From assembly GCA_016293005.1 (NCBI GenBank), contig JAEDFA010000030.1, forward strand, positions 1-22,649: a stretch of DNA of 22,649 bases, read 5' to 3'. Both the position numbers and the translations under genes were made by a program. Of this stretch, positions 6,386-14,599 are shown piece by piece (position 1 is the stretch's first letter; each line of letters begins with the position of its first letter). The notes beneath the pieces were generated by a model, which had not been told where the DNA came from, searched no databases, and saw only the letters and a program-made list of their open reading frames with translations. This DNA comes from Treponema sp. (GTDB lineage: Bacteria > Spirochaetota > Spirochaetia > Treponematales > Treponemataceae).

Positions 6386-6877
6386 TTAGTTCTGTTTTAA
6401 ATTAATTATACGCTGGTTTTCTGAACCACGAAACTGAAGCATAATGTTTTTTTTCTCTTCGATGAATGGTCCGTCTACGAGCGTATCAATATTTTCAAGC
6501 ATTTTTTTTGTAAATTTGCAGTGCTTTTGACCGTTTTCTGGAAGAATGTCTTCGTCGTAAACATAGCCTGTGTAGCACCAGATTGTTTTATTTGGATAAG
6601 CGTTTTTTACTTTTGCAAGAAATTCTGAAAGAACTTCTTGATTTTCCTGTTCAAACGGCTCTCCGCCTAAAACTGTAAGACCTGCGATGTAGGACGGTTC
6701 TAAGGCTGAAAGAATTTCTTCTTCTGTTTTGTCTGTAAATGGAGTTCCGTAGCAGAAATCCCATGTCTGGCTGTTGAAACATCCTTTGCAATGTCTTCTG
6801 CAGCCGCTTACAAAAAGAGAAACTCTTACGCCGTCGCCGTTTGCTATATCAGTTTTTTTTATTGTTCCGTAGTACAT
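6386..6877 (-). CDS. nrdG: Anaerobic ribonucleotide reductase activating protein (radical SAM)
   Basis: Generates the glycyl radical on NrdD using S-adenosylmethionine and a [4Fe-4S] cluster. The start at 6877 (MYYGTIKKTDIANGDG) gives 163 residues, a normal NrdG length. The cluster motif is C26-x3-C30-x2-C33 (SGCRRHCKGCF), and LTVLGGEPFEQ is the glycine-rich SAM-binding GGEP motif. The frame is open 31 codons further upstream, but that stretch lies inside nrdD. The start lies one base after the nrdD stop, and the nearest Shine-Dalgarno-like run (AGGGAG, 6897-6902) is 19 nt away, so expression is probably coupled to nrdD. It depends on Fe-S assembly, for which the suf operon next door is the likely source. 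Confidence 0.94.
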   Translation of the reverse strand: MYYGTIKKTDIANGDGVRVSLFVSGCRRHCKGCFNSQTWDFCYGTPFTDKTEEEILSALEPSYIAGLTVLGGEPFEQENQEVLSEFLAKVKNAYPNKTIWCYTGYVYDEDILPENGQKHCKFTKKMLENIDTLVDGPFIEEKKNIMLQFRGSENQRIINLKQN

Positions 6878-6878
6878 T

Positions 6879-9041
6879 TTAAAGGTGTAAAACACGCTCC
6901 CTGATTTCTTGAGTTCGTCCCTGATTCCAATATTGAGTTCCGATGTAACCGCAAGTTCTGCGTGCAACATTCATTTTTGCCTGGTCGCGGTTTTTGCAGT
7001 TTGGACATTCCCATACGAGTTTTCCGTCGGAATCTTCGACAGTCATAATTTCGCCTGTGTAACCGCATACCTGACAGCAATCGCTTTTTGTGTTTAATTC
7101 TGCGTACATTATGTTTTCGTAGATGTGTTTCAAAAGTGTCATTACAGCCGGAATATTATTTTCGAGATTTGGAACTTCTACATAACTTACAGCGCCTCCT
7201 GGACTTAATTCCTGGAACTGGCTTTCAAATGTGAGTTTTTTGAAAGCATCGATTGGTTCTGTAACATGAACATGGTAGCTGTTTGTGATGTAATTTTTAT
7301 CTGTAACGCCCGGAATTTCACCGAAACGTCTTTTTAAGCATTTTGCAAATTTATAGGTAGTGCTTTCAAGCGGAGTTCCGTAAAGACTGAATGCGATGCT
7401 TGTTTTTGCACGCCATTTTGCACATGCATCGTTTAAATGCTGCATAATTTGCAATGCGAAAGGAGTTGCTTCTGGATCTGTGTGAGGTTTTCCTGTCATG
7501 TAGCGCACGCATTCACAAAGTCCTGCGTATCCTAAAGAAATTGTAGAATAGCCGTTGTAAAGAAGTTTGTCGATTACTTCGCCTTTTTCAAGTCTTGCAA
7601 GTGCTCCGTTCTGCCAGAGAATTGGTGCAACATCTGAAGGAGTTCCTTTTAATCTGTTGTGGCGTGTCATGAGTGCCCTGTAGCACAAATCGAGCCTTTC
7701 ATCGAAAATTTTCCAGAATGAATCGAGATTTTTTCCGCTTGAACAGGCGATATCAACGAGGTTTATCGTTACAACACCTTGATTGAATCTTCCGTAGAAT
7801 TTAGGCTTTTTGTTCTCATCGTAGTAAACTGTGAGAAATGAACGGCAGCCCATACACGGATAGCAGTGGTGTTCTTTTAGTTCGAACATCTTTTTTTCTG
7901 AAATGTAGTCAGGAACAAGGCGTCTTGCCGTGCATTTTGCTGCAAGTTCTGTTAAATAGTAGAATCTTGAGCCTGGTTCGATGTTGTCTGGTTCGAGAAC
8001 ATAAATGAGTTTTGGAAATGCTGGAGTTACCCAAAGTCCTTTTTCATTTTTTACGCCTTGATGACGCTGTTTTAAAACTTCTTCGATTATTAATGCTAAG
8101 TCGTGCTTTTCCTGTTCGTTTTTAGCTTCGTTTAAGTACATGAAAATTGTTACGAACGGACTTTGACCATTTGTTGTCATCAAAGTTACAACCTGATACT
8201 GAATTGTCTGAACGCCGCGCTTGATTTCTTCTAAAAGTCTTCTGTTTAAAATGTAATCGTATTGTTCTTTTGTATATTGAAGACCTGTTTCTTCTTGAGT
8301 TTCTTTAAGTTCTTTTGCGATTCTTTTGCGGCTTACATCAACAAACGGTGCTAAATGTGTAAGTGAAATGCTCTGTCCGCCGTATTGAGAAGATGCAACT
8401 TGAGCGATAATCTGAGTTGCGATATTGCAGGCTGTAGAAAAGGAATGTGGTTTGTCGATTTTTGTTCCGCTGATTACGGTTCCGTTTTGGAGCATATCTT
8501 CAAGGTTTACAAGATCGCAGTTGTGCATGTGCTGAGCAAAATAGTCTGCATCGTGGAAGTGAATGATTCCTTCTTGATGTGCTTTTGCAATATCTTCATC
8601 GAGTAAAAGGCGTCTTGTGATGTCTTTTGAAACTTCACCTGCCATATAATCGCGCTGAACGCTTACGACTGTTGAATTTTTATTTGAATTTTCCTGTTTT
8701 ACTTCTTCGTTGCAACATTCGAGAAGTGAAAGAATCTGTTTGTCTGTTGAATTTGCTTTTCGCATTAATTCGTGCTGGTATCTGTATGTGATGTAGAGTT
8801 TTGCGATTGCAAAGTGTCCTGTTTTCATGATGCCTTTTTCTACGAGATCCTGAATTGACTCTACATTCATTTCTGTTTTTGAATTTTCACAGTAAGTTGT
8901 AATTTCGTTTGCGATGTCTGAAATCTGCTTTTCAGTTAATTTTTCGGAGGCAGGAACTTCATTGTTTGCTTTTGAAATTGCAGTTATGATTTTTGATATA
9001 TCGAATACAGCTTCTTCACCGTTGCGCTTGATAATTTTCAT
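6879..9041 (-). CDS. nrdD: Anaerobic (class III) ribonucleoside-triphosphate reductase
   Basis: Reduces ribonucleotides to deoxyribonucleotides without oxygen through a glycyl radical. Residues ~1-95 are an ATP-cone (MKIIKRNGEEAVFDISKI), the allosteric site that senses ATP/dATP. The catalytic core holds the Cys-rich CYPCMGCRSF segment with candidate active-site thiols. The C-terminus has a zinc site with four Cys (C656, C659, C679, C682) and the radical loop RRTCGYIG, with G698 as the radical glycine. The ATG at 9041 follows AAGGTGG by 8 nt; an in-frame GTG at 9053 overlaps that RBS and is unlikely. The 720-residue length is normal. It heads nrdD-nrdG and is preceded by two NrdR-like sites, so NrdR repression is expected (inference; nrdR is not in the window). 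Confidence 0.96.
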   Translation of the reverse strand: MKIIKRNGEEAVFDISKIITAISKANNEVPASEKLTEKQISDIANEITTYCENSKTEMNVESIQDLVEKGIMKTGHFAIAKLYITYRYQHELMRKANSTDKQILSLLECCNEEVKQENSNKNSTVVSVQRDYMAGEVSKDITRRLLLDEDIAKAHQEGIIHFHDADYFAQHMHNCDLVNLEDMLQNGTVISGTKIDKPHSFSTACNIATQIIAQVASSQYGGQSISLTHLAPFVDVSRKRIAKELKETQEETGLQYTKEQYDYILNRRLLEEIKRGVQTIQYQVVTLMTTNGQSPFVTIFMYLNEAKNEQEKHDLALIIEEVLKQRHQGVKNEKGLWVTPAFPKLIYVLEPDNIEPGSRFYYLTELAAKCTARRLVPDYISEKKMFELKEHHCYPCMGCRSFLTVYYDENKKPKFYGRFNQGVVTINLVDIACSSGKNLDSFWKIFDERLDLCYRALMTRHNRLKGTPSDVAPILWQNGALARLEKGEVIDKLLYNGYSTISLGYAGLCECVRYMTGKPHTDPEATPFALQIMQHLNDACAKWRAKTSIAFSLYGTPLESTTYKFAKCLKRRFGEIPGVTDKNYITNSYHVHVTEPIDAFKKLTFESQFQELSPGGAVSYVEVPNLENNIPAVMTLLKHIYENIMYAELNTKSDCCQVCGYTGEIMTVEDSDGKLVWECPNCKNRDQAKMNVARRTCGYIGTQYWNQGRTQEIRERVLHL

Positions 9042-9075
9042 GATGCTACCCACCTTTTGTTATTTTATTTTGACA

Positions 9076-9091
9076 CATTTGTATATAGTGT
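9076..9091 (-). promoter_or_regulatory. NrdR-box-like operator, proximal (weaker)
   Basis: The right half TGTATATAGTGT fits the NrdR consensus ACACWATATATWGTGT well; the left half is poor, although an ACAC lies 3 bp further out (9073-9076). It sits between the predicted transcript start and the nrdD gene, 43 bp from the stronger box. That is close to four helical turns, so both boxes would face the same side. Confidence 0.5.
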
Positions 9092-9118
9092 CATTTATTT
9101 AAAAAAAAACAAACTTAT

Positions 9119-9134
9119 ACACTATATATAGCGT
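9119..9134 (-). promoter_or_regulatory. NrdR box of the nrdDG operon
   Basis: ACACTATATATAGCGT matches the established 16-bp NrdR consensus ACACWATATATWGTGT at 15 of 16 positions. It lies just downstream of the predicted nrdD -10 box and would cover the transcript start region. NrdR is the ATP-cone repressor of ribonucleotide reductase genes. Confidence 0.8.
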
Positions 9135-9146
9135 ACAGTTTAGGTT

Positions 9147-9176
9147 ATAATACTATTAGACAAGATTGAATGTCAA
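9147..9176 (-). promoter_or_regulatory. Promoter of nrdDG
   Basis: On the minus strand, a perfect TTGACA (9176-9171), an 18-bp spacer and TATTAT (9152-9147, 5 of 6) predict a start near 9140. This leaves a leader of about 100 nt that contains both NrdR-like boxes. Confidence 0.65.
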
Positions 9177-9186
9177 TAGGAAATTT

Positions 9187-9206
9187 CTAAAAACTTTAGT
9201 TTTTAG
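9187..9206 (-). terminator. Possible terminator of the suf operon
   Basis: CTAAAAAC pairs with GTTTTTAG over eight bp around a four-base loop, 43 bp after the sufU stop on the minus strand and just before the nrdD promoter. The downstream T-run is short (AAATTT), so termination may be weak. The stem is symmetric and could work on either strand. Confidence 0.45.
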
Positions 9207-9249
9207 AGGTAACTTTGAATGAAAAGTTTGGGACGCTTTGAAGAAAATT

Positions 9250-9720
9250 TTATTCGTTTTTCTGGCAGTGAAGATTCTGGCACTGGGCACATGAAGAACC
9301 TGACTGAAACATTTCTTTCATTGTTCGCCAGCCTAGAACTGCGCATTTTACTCTTGCAGGCATTTTGCTGATGTCGCTTAAAGCGGCTGCTTCATCGAGT
9401 TGTTCGATTTCTGTTTCTGAGGCAGAACCTTTTATCATGTTCATAAAGATTTCGTTTAAGCGTTCTGCTTCCGATTGAGATTTTCCGATTATGAGGTCTA
9501 GCATCATGTCGCAGCTTGCCTGACTTACAGCGCAACCTTGTCCAGTGAAAGAACCGTCTGTTATGATTCCGTCTTTTATTTTTAAATTTAATGTAATGTT
9601 GTCGCCACAAGACGGGTTTACACCGTTTAAACTCATTGTTGCGTCCTGCATAGGTGCTTTGTGAGATGGATTTAAATTGTGTTCGTTTAATATTTCTCTG
9701 TAAAGTTCTTTTGTATCCAT
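9250..9720 (-). CDS. sufU: SufU-type Fe-S assembly protein with Cys-rich C-terminal tail
   Basis: Accepts sulfur from SufS in the SUF pathway, as the zinc-bound SufU of Gram-positive bacteria does. C38 and D40 (NPSCGD), C63 (GQGCAVS) and C126 (RVKCAVLGW) correspond to the zinc and sulfur-acceptor residues. The ~60 residues between the second and third Cys fit the SufU-type insertion absent from IscU. The 156-residue protein ends SCAQCQNLHC, a C-x2-C-x4-C tail (C144, C147, C152) that I do not associate with typical SufU. The ATG follows TGGAGCA. It is last in sufCBDSU, 71 bp after sufS. A clean scaffold role is less likely given the SufU features, but its substrate partner is inferred from context. 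Confidence 0.9.
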   Translation of the reverse strand: MDTKELYREILNEHNLNPSHKAPMQDATMSLNGVNPSCGDNITLNLKIKDGIITDGSFTGQGCAVSQASCDMMLDLIIGKSQSEAERLNEIFMNMIKGSASETEIEQLDEAAALSDISKMPARVKCAVLGWRTMKEMFQSGSSCAQCQNLHCQKNE

Positions 9721-9791
9721 AAAATGCTCCAGAATGAATTGAATTTGTAAAATTCTAAAAATTAATAAAGGAAAGTGTATTAAATTTTCTT

Positions 9792-11009
9792 TTATTCTTT
9801 AAAACCTGCCCATTTTCTTACCTGACTTAATGCTTTTACAAATTTTTCGATTTCTTCTTCGTCGTTGTAAAAATAAAGGCTTGCCCTTGCAGATGCCGGA
9901 ATATTTAAAAATTCTCCGAGCGGCTGAGCACAGTGGTGACCTGCGCGAATACAGATTTTTTCAGTGTCGAGAATACTTGCAATGTCGTGTGGATGAACTC
10001 CTTCTATTGTAAAAGTTATGATTCCGCAGTGTTTTTCCGGGTTTTCGTTTCCGAGAATTTTGACATACGGAATTTCTTTCATTTTTTGCATTAAAATCGT
10101 TGAAAGATTGTTGTCGTGTTTTTGGATGTTTTCCATTCCGATTTGAGAAATGTACTCGATTGCTTTTGCAAGACCGATTGCTCCGCTTGCGTTTACAGTT
10201 CCGCCTTCGAATTTATGAGGAAGTTCAGCCCATGTTGCGTTTTCTCTTGTAACATATTCAATCATTTCACCGCCGCGCATGAAAGGTTTTGTTTTTTCGA
10301 GGAGAGATTTTTTTCCGTACAGAACGCCGAGCCCCATTGGGCCTGTAAGTTTATGCGCACTGAATGCGTAAAAATCTGCATCGATTTCTTTTACATCGAC
10401 ATTAAAATGCGGAACTGCCTGAGCGCCGTCTACAACGCAGATTGCCCCGACTTTATGAGCTTTTTCGGCAATTTTTTTTACAGGATTTGTAATTCCGATT
10501 ACATTTGACACATGACCGATTGCAACTATTTTTGTTTTTTCTGTAATTTTGTTTAATTCTTCGTCTGAAAATTCGAAAGTCGTTTTGTTTGGTTCAAGAA
10601 ATACGAGTTTTGCACCTTTTTCTTTACAAAGCATTTGCCACGGAAGAATGTTTGAGTGATGTTCCATTATGGAAACGACAATTTCGTCGCCTTCTGAAAT
10701 GTTTTCAAAACCGTAAGTGTAAGCGACTAAATTCAGGCTTTCTGTAGCGTTTCGTGTAAAAATTATTTCGCAGTCGTTGGCATTTATGAATTTTGCAGTC
10801 GTGTGGCGTGCATTTTCGTAGGCTTCTGTTGCCCGTTCGCTTAAAGAATAAAGCCCTCGAAGCGGGTTTGCGTTGTCTTTTTTATAATAATCTGAAATTG
10901 AATCGATTACGGTTTTTGGTCTTTGAGTTGTTGCTGCATTGTCGAAATAAATGATTCCATCATTTTCTGGTGATAAAAAAATTGGAAAATCTTTTTTATA
11001 TTGATTCAT
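9792..11009 (-). CDS. sufS: Cysteine desulfurase SufS
   Basis: A PLP enzyme that takes sulfur from cysteine, leaving alanine and an enzyme persulfide that feeds SufU/SufBCD. The PLP lysine is K220 in FSAHKLTGP and the persulfide cysteine C360 in RAGHHCAQP, the group II (SufS/CsdA) context. IIYFDNAATTQRP near the N-terminus and MEHHSN are further family marks. The start at 11009 (MNQYKKDFPIF) has GGAGG five nt upstream and overlaps the sufD 3' end by 14 bp; a TTG at 11021 would precede the RBS and is rejected. The 405-residue length is normal. Confidence 0.96.
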   Translation of the reverse strand: MNQYKKDFPIFLSPENDGIIYFDNAATTQRPKTVIDSISDYYKKDNANPLRGLYSLSERATEAYENARHTTAKFINANDCEIIFTRNATESLNLVAYTYGFENISEGDEIVVSIMEHHSNILPWQMLCKEKGAKLVFLEPNKTTFEFSDEELNKITEKTKIVAIGHVSNVIGITNPVKKIAEKAHKVGAICVVDGAQAVPHFNVDVKEIDADFYAFSAHKLTGPMGLGVLYGKKSLLEKTKPFMRGGEMIEYVTRENATWAELPHKFEGGTVNASGAIGLAKAIEYISQIGMENIQKHDNNLSTILMQKMKEIPYVKILGNENPEKHCGIITFTIEGVHPHDIASILDTEKICIRAGHHCAQPLGEFLNIPASARASLYFYNDEEEIEKFVKALSQVRKWAGFKE

Positions 11010-12090
11010 TTTCGCCTCCAAAAATTTTGTTCAGGAAGTCTTCTGAAAGTTTTAAAACCTTTTCATCTTGAGGAATTTTTGAAAGGACTGCGTTGATAAT
11101 TGCGCGTGCGATGATTTTTTCTGCGGATTTTGCGTCGATTCCGCGGCTTTCCATGTAGAAAAGAATTTCGTTGCTGAGTCTTCCGATTGAACAGCCGTGT
11201 TCTCCCTGAACATCTTCTTCGTCGCACAAAATTACAGGAATTGAATTGTTTGTTGTTTCTTTGCTCAAAACAAGAACTTTTTCCTGTTCATCTCCAGTTG
11301 AACCTTTGCAGCCGTTTTTAAAATCGATTGTTCCGCGGTAAGTTTTTTTTGCAGAATCTTTTAAGGCTCCGTTTATGTACATTTTGCAGTCGGTTTTTTG
11401 TGCAATCTGGTGGCAGACATGGTTAAAATCGTAATTCTGGTTTTCTTTGCAGAAGTATGCAGTATCTGAATAGAATTTTGATTTATATCCGTTTAAATTT
11501 GCGTGCACGGAAGAAAAAATTTCTTTTGCGCCAAGTTGAACAAGAAAAAGACTTGCTGAAGAATTGTCGCTGCAGAAAAAGGTCGTGTCATCGATTTGAG
11601 AAAAATTTGAAGAAAGAATTTGAATCTTTGCAATTTTTACATTTGAATTTTGTTCAGCAAAAACTTCTGTGGAAATAACGCTCGCACCGGAAGATGCATT
11701 TTTTGAAGTGCTGACAAAAATTATTTCTGCGCTTACATTTTCTTTTACTATAATTTTTTGAACTGAAGAAGAAAATTCTTTTTCGGTATAGTCTAAAAAA
11801 ATTAAAACCGGATTTTTTGTATCTTTTGAAATTGTAATTACATTCTGCGTTTTTGAAGAAGATTTTATGAGGTCTTCAAGTGAAGAATCTTTTAGAGTCT
11901 GATTTGTGTTTTTGTTATTTTGAAAACTTAATTCTTCTGTGTGAAATGCTACGGCTTTTTCAAGATTTTGCACGGAGATTTCTTTTTGTGAAAAATTTGA
12001 AGGAATTTGAAACTGACTTGAATTTAGTTTTAGCCAGCTCCATGTTTTAGAAGGAAGTTCGTTTATTTTTATTGAATTTAATTTTTCCAT
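10996..12090 (-). CDS. sufD: Fe-S cluster assembly protein SufD
   Basis: A partner of SufB in the SufBCD scaffold. The 364-residue protein has a poorly conserved N-terminal ~150 residues rich in Ser/Asn/Lys. The beta-helix core follows, and the conserved C-terminal block KTYRGTIDFKNGCKGSTGDEQ, EDVQGEHGCSIGRLSNEILFYMESRGI is characteristic of SufB/SufD. The His in GEHG is the residue implicated in cluster assembly at the SufB-SufD interface. The ATG follows AAGGTGA, 11 bp after sufB, and the 3' end overlaps sufS. Its shorter length and lack of the SufB ending separate it from the sufB product. Confidence 0.93.
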   Translation of the reverse strand: MEKLNSIKINELPSKTWSWLKLNSSQFQIPSNFSQKEISVQNLEKAVAFHTEELSFQNNKNTNQTLKDSSLEDLIKSSSKTQNVITISKDTKNPVLIFLDYTEKEFSSSVQKIIVKENVSAEIIFVSTSKNASSGASVISTEVFAEQNSNVKIAKIQILSSNFSQIDDTTFFCSDNSSASLFLVQLGAKEIFSSVHANLNGYKSKFYSDTAYFCKENQNYDFNHVCHQIAQKTDCKMYINGALKDSAKKTYRGTIDFKNGCKGSTGDEQEKVLVLSKETTNNSIPVILCDEEDVQGEHGCSIGRLSNEILFYMESRGIDAKSAEKIIARAIINAVLSKIPQDEKVLKLSEDFLNKIFGGENESI

Positions 12091-12101
12091 AAGTCACCTT
12101 T

Positions 12102-13520
12102 TTACATAGAACCTTTCATTTCAAGTCTGATTAGGTTGTTCATTTCTACGGCGTATTCAAGCGGAAGTTCTTTGCTTACAGGATTTGCAAACCCTGATAC
12201 AATCATGCTCCGCGCTTCTTCTTCGCTGATTCCTCGTGTCATAAGGTAGAAAATTGCATCATTGCTGATTCGACCGATTTTTGCTTCGTGACCGATGTCG
12301 CTTGAATCATTTAAAACTACATTTGCAGGAATTGTGTCGCTTCTTGAAAGGCTGTCGAGCATCAAACTCTGGCAGGAAACGCTTGCTTTTGAATTTTCTG
12401 CATTTTTTGCGATGTAAACTGCGCTTCTGTAAGTTGATTTTCCGCCGCTTTTGGAAATTGATTTTGTTGTTATGACGCTGGTTGTTTCTGGTGCAAGGTG
12501 AACCATTTTTGCACCCGTGTCTAAGTCCTGACCTTTTCCTGCGAATGTAACGCCTGTAAATTCTGCGCGGGCACCTTTTCCGACTAAATCGCTTTCAGGG
12601 TAAAGGCATCCTGTGTGGCTTCCGAAACTTCCTGAAATCCATTCGATTGTTCCGCCTTCTTCGACTTTTGCACGCTTTGTATTAAGATTGTACATATTTT
12701 TTGACCAGTTTTCGATTGTGGAATATCTTAAATGAGCGCCTTTTTTTACGAAAAGTTCAACAGCACCTGCGTGAAGGTTTGCAACATTGTATTTTGGGGC
12801 AGAACAGCCTTCGATAAAGTGAAGATCTGCGCCTTCATCGACAATGATTAATGTGTGTTCAAACTGACCGGCTCCTTTTGCATTTAATCTAAAGTAAGAC
12901 TGAAGCGGGAAAGAAAGTTTTACATTTTTTGGAACATAAACGAAAGAACCGCCTGACCAGACCGCACCGTGAAGGGCTGCAAATTTGTGGTCTTTCGGTG
13001 TGATGAGCGTCATAAAATATTCTTTTACCATTGGTCCCCATTCAGGACTTTTTAAAGCGCTTTCAAAATCAAGGTAAATTACTCCTTGTTTTTTTACTTC
13101 TTCCTGAATGTTGTGATAAACTAATTCTGAATCGTATTGTGCTCCAACACCGGCAAGACTTTTTCGTTCAGCTTCCGGAATTCCGAGTTTTTCAAAAGTA
13201 TCTTTTATGTCTTCCGGAACATCTTCCCAACTGCCGCTCATTTTTGTTTTTGGACGGACATAAGTTGCAATATCTTCTATGTGAAGACCTGAAATATCCG
13301 GCATCCAGTCTGTGGAAACTTTCATTTTATTGTATTGTTCAAGGCTTTTTAAACGAAAATCACGCATCCAGAGAGGATCGCCTTTTTCTTCGCTGAGTTT
13401 TTTTACGATTTCTTCTGTTAAACCTGCTTCGATTCTGTAAAAATCTTTTTCTGATTCTTCATAACGAAAATCGTAAAATTCTCTGTTTATATCGTTTATA
13501 ATTGTTTTTTCGTCACTCAT
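12102..13520 (-). CDS. sufB: Fe-S cluster assembly scaffold SufB
   Basis: The core scaffold on which Fe-S clusters are built, in complex with SufC and SufD. The 472 residues match the usual SufB length. Recognisable blocks are GVGAQYDSELVYHNI, GGSFVYVPKNVKLSFPLQ, FEHTLIIVDEGADLHFIEGCSAP, STIENWSKNMYNLNTKRA and the C-terminal HEAKIGRISNDAIFYLMTRG with EYAVEMNNLIRLEM. AGGA lies 6 nt before the ATG. It is second in the operon, 63 bp after sufC. It has no inserted intein or frameshift. Confidence 0.97.
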   Translation of the reverse strand: MSDEKTIINDINREFYDFRYEESEKDFYRIEAGLTEEIVKKLSEEKGDPLWMRDFRLKSLEQYNKMKVSTDWMPDISGLHIEDIATYVRPKTKMSGSWEDVPEDIKDTFEKLGIPEAERKSLAGVGAQYDSELVYHNIQEEVKKQGVIYLDFESALKSPEWGPMVKEYFMTLITPKDHKFAALHGAVWSGGSFVYVPKNVKLSFPLQSYFRLNAKGAGQFEHTLIIVDEGADLHFIEGCSAPKYNVANLHAGAVELFVKKGAHLRYSTIENWSKNMYNLNTKRAKVEEGGTIEWISGSFGSHTGCLYPESDLVGKGARAEFTGVTFAGKGQDLDTGAKMVHLAPETTSVITTKSISKSGGKSTYRSAVYIAKNAENSKASVSCQSLMLDSLSRSDTIPANVVLNDSSDIGHEAKIGRISNDAIFYLMTRGISEEEARSMIVSGFANPVSKELPLEYAVEMNNLIRLEMKGSM

Positions 13521-13583
13521 AAAAATCCTAGTGTTATTTTATAGAAGAAATTCTAAAAGAAAATAAAATCAACGGCTGGAGTT

Positions 13584-14333
13584 TTATTTTTCCATGTAGT
13601 TTAAGTATTTGTCAAATCCGTTTTCGTTGATTTCCTGAACTAAAGAAGCGTCTCCTGTGTGAACGATGCTTCCTTTTACGATTATATGCGCTTTATCAAC
13701 ATGAAGGCTTTCAAGAATTCTTGTTGAGTGCGTGATGATTAAAAGCGCTCCGTTTTGCGTTTTTTGATATTCTTCGATTCCTTTGGAAACTGTGCGGACT
13801 GCATCGACATCCAGACCTGAATCTGTTTCGTCGAGGATTGCAAATTTTGGTTTAAGCATTAGAAGCTGAAGAATTTCTGATTTTTTGCGTTCTCCGCCTG
13901 AAAAACCGACATTTAAATCTCTTGAAGCATAAGAACTGTCCATATTTAAAAGATTCATGCAGGCTTTTAATTCTTTCTGGAACTGGAAAAGTTTTACCCG
14001 TTCGCCAGTTCTTTGCTGAATGCTGGAGCGGATAAATGTTTCAAGGCTGATTCCGGGAACTTCAAGCGGATTTTGAAAAGACATAAACATTCCCTCTTTT
14101 GCGCGGACATCTGTTTTTTCTGAAGTTAAATCCTTGCTGTTGAAAATTATTTTTCCGTCCTGGATTGAATAAACTGGATTTCCCATGAGGGCGTTTCCGA
14201 GAGTTGATTTTCCGGCTCCGTTTGGCCCCATAAGAACATGAGTTTCGCCCGGATTTATATTTATTGATAAATTTTTTAAAACCTGTTTGCCTTCTATTGA
14301 TACACAAAGGTTTTGAACATCAAGTAATGACAT
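13584..14333 (-). CDS. sufC: SUF system ATPase SufC
   Basis: An ABC-type ATPase that drives conformational change in SufB-SufD; it is cytosolic, not a transporter. Walker A GPNGAGKST at 36-44, Q-loop FQNPLEVPG at 86-94, signature FSGGERKKSEI around 144-154, Walker B FAILDETDSGLD at 164-175 and H-loop H202. The signature and the ETDSGLD wording are specific to SufC. The ATG follows AAGGAAAA. It is the first gene of sufCBDSU, with a leader of about 95 nt from the predicted promoter. Confidence 0.97.
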   Translation of the reverse strand: MSLLDVQNLCVSIEGKQVLKNLSININPGETHVLMGPNGAGKSTLGNALMGNPVYSIQDGKIIFNSKDLTSEKTDVRAKEGMFMSFQNPLEVPGISLETFIRSSIQQRTGERVKLFQFQKELKACMNLLNMDSSYASRDLNVGFSGGERKKSEILQLLMLKPKFAILDETDSGLDVDAVRTVSKGIEEYQKTQNGALLIITHSTRILESLHVDKAHIIVKGSIVHTGDASLVQEINENGFDKYLNYMEK

Positions 14334-14435
14334 GCGTTTTCCTTATTTTGAATAACTTCTAAAAGTCTGAAAGAGAATTTTAGAGTTTTTCTTTATCTAG
14401 TTATTTAGTAGGTAAGTCTAACAATGAACAGAACA

Positions 14436-14464
14436 ATTTTACAATAAATAAGGACTTTGTACAA
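14436..14464 (-). promoter_or_regulatory. Predicted promoter of sufCBDSU
   Basis: On the minus strand, TTGTAC (14464-14459), a 17-bp spacer and TAAAAT (14441-14436, 5 of 6) predict a start near 14429. The -35 lies in the palindrome TTGTACAA, which recurs at the same place in the gatC promoter. No clear IscR/Rrf2 operator was recognised nearby. Confidence 0.5.
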
Positions 14465-14508
14465 TACAGACATTTTTTGATTTTTTTTAGTTATGCTGTT
14501 TTATTTTC

Positions 14509-14537
14509 TTGATAATATGCAAATTCAAAATTATAAT
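14509..14537 (+). promoter_or_regulatory. Promoter of the importer operon
   Basis: TTGATA (14509-14514, 5 of 6), a 17-bp spacer and a perfect TATAAT (14532-14537) predict a start near 14544 and a leader of about 55 nt. It is divergent from the suf promoter, with about 45 bp between the two -35 boxes. Confidence 0.75.
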
Positions 14538-14599
14538 AGAAGAATATCAGATAAAAGGGTGATTTTAAAACCTTAAATTGATTTTTTATGGAGTGTAAA

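Noticed and set aside
9219..9371. Short plus-strand reading frame of about 50 codons with an AGAGGT upstream, antisense to the sufU 3' end
   Set aside because: Most of it mirrors sufU codons, it has no promoter, and its product (MKSLGRFEENF...) shows no recognisable features.
14334..14435. IscR/Rrf2-type operator or Fe-S sensor site upstream of sufC
   Set aside because: TTAG/CTAA ends of a weak palindrome near 14405-14421 were seen, but the inner bases do not match any Rrf2/IscR consensus I know. The 7-bp TCTAAAA/TTTTAGA hairpin at 14358-14384 is too weak to call.
14544..14599. T-box or tryptophan leader for the TrpX-like importer
   Set aside because: The predicted leader is only about 55 nt, with no specifier loop, T-box bulge or terminator hairpin.
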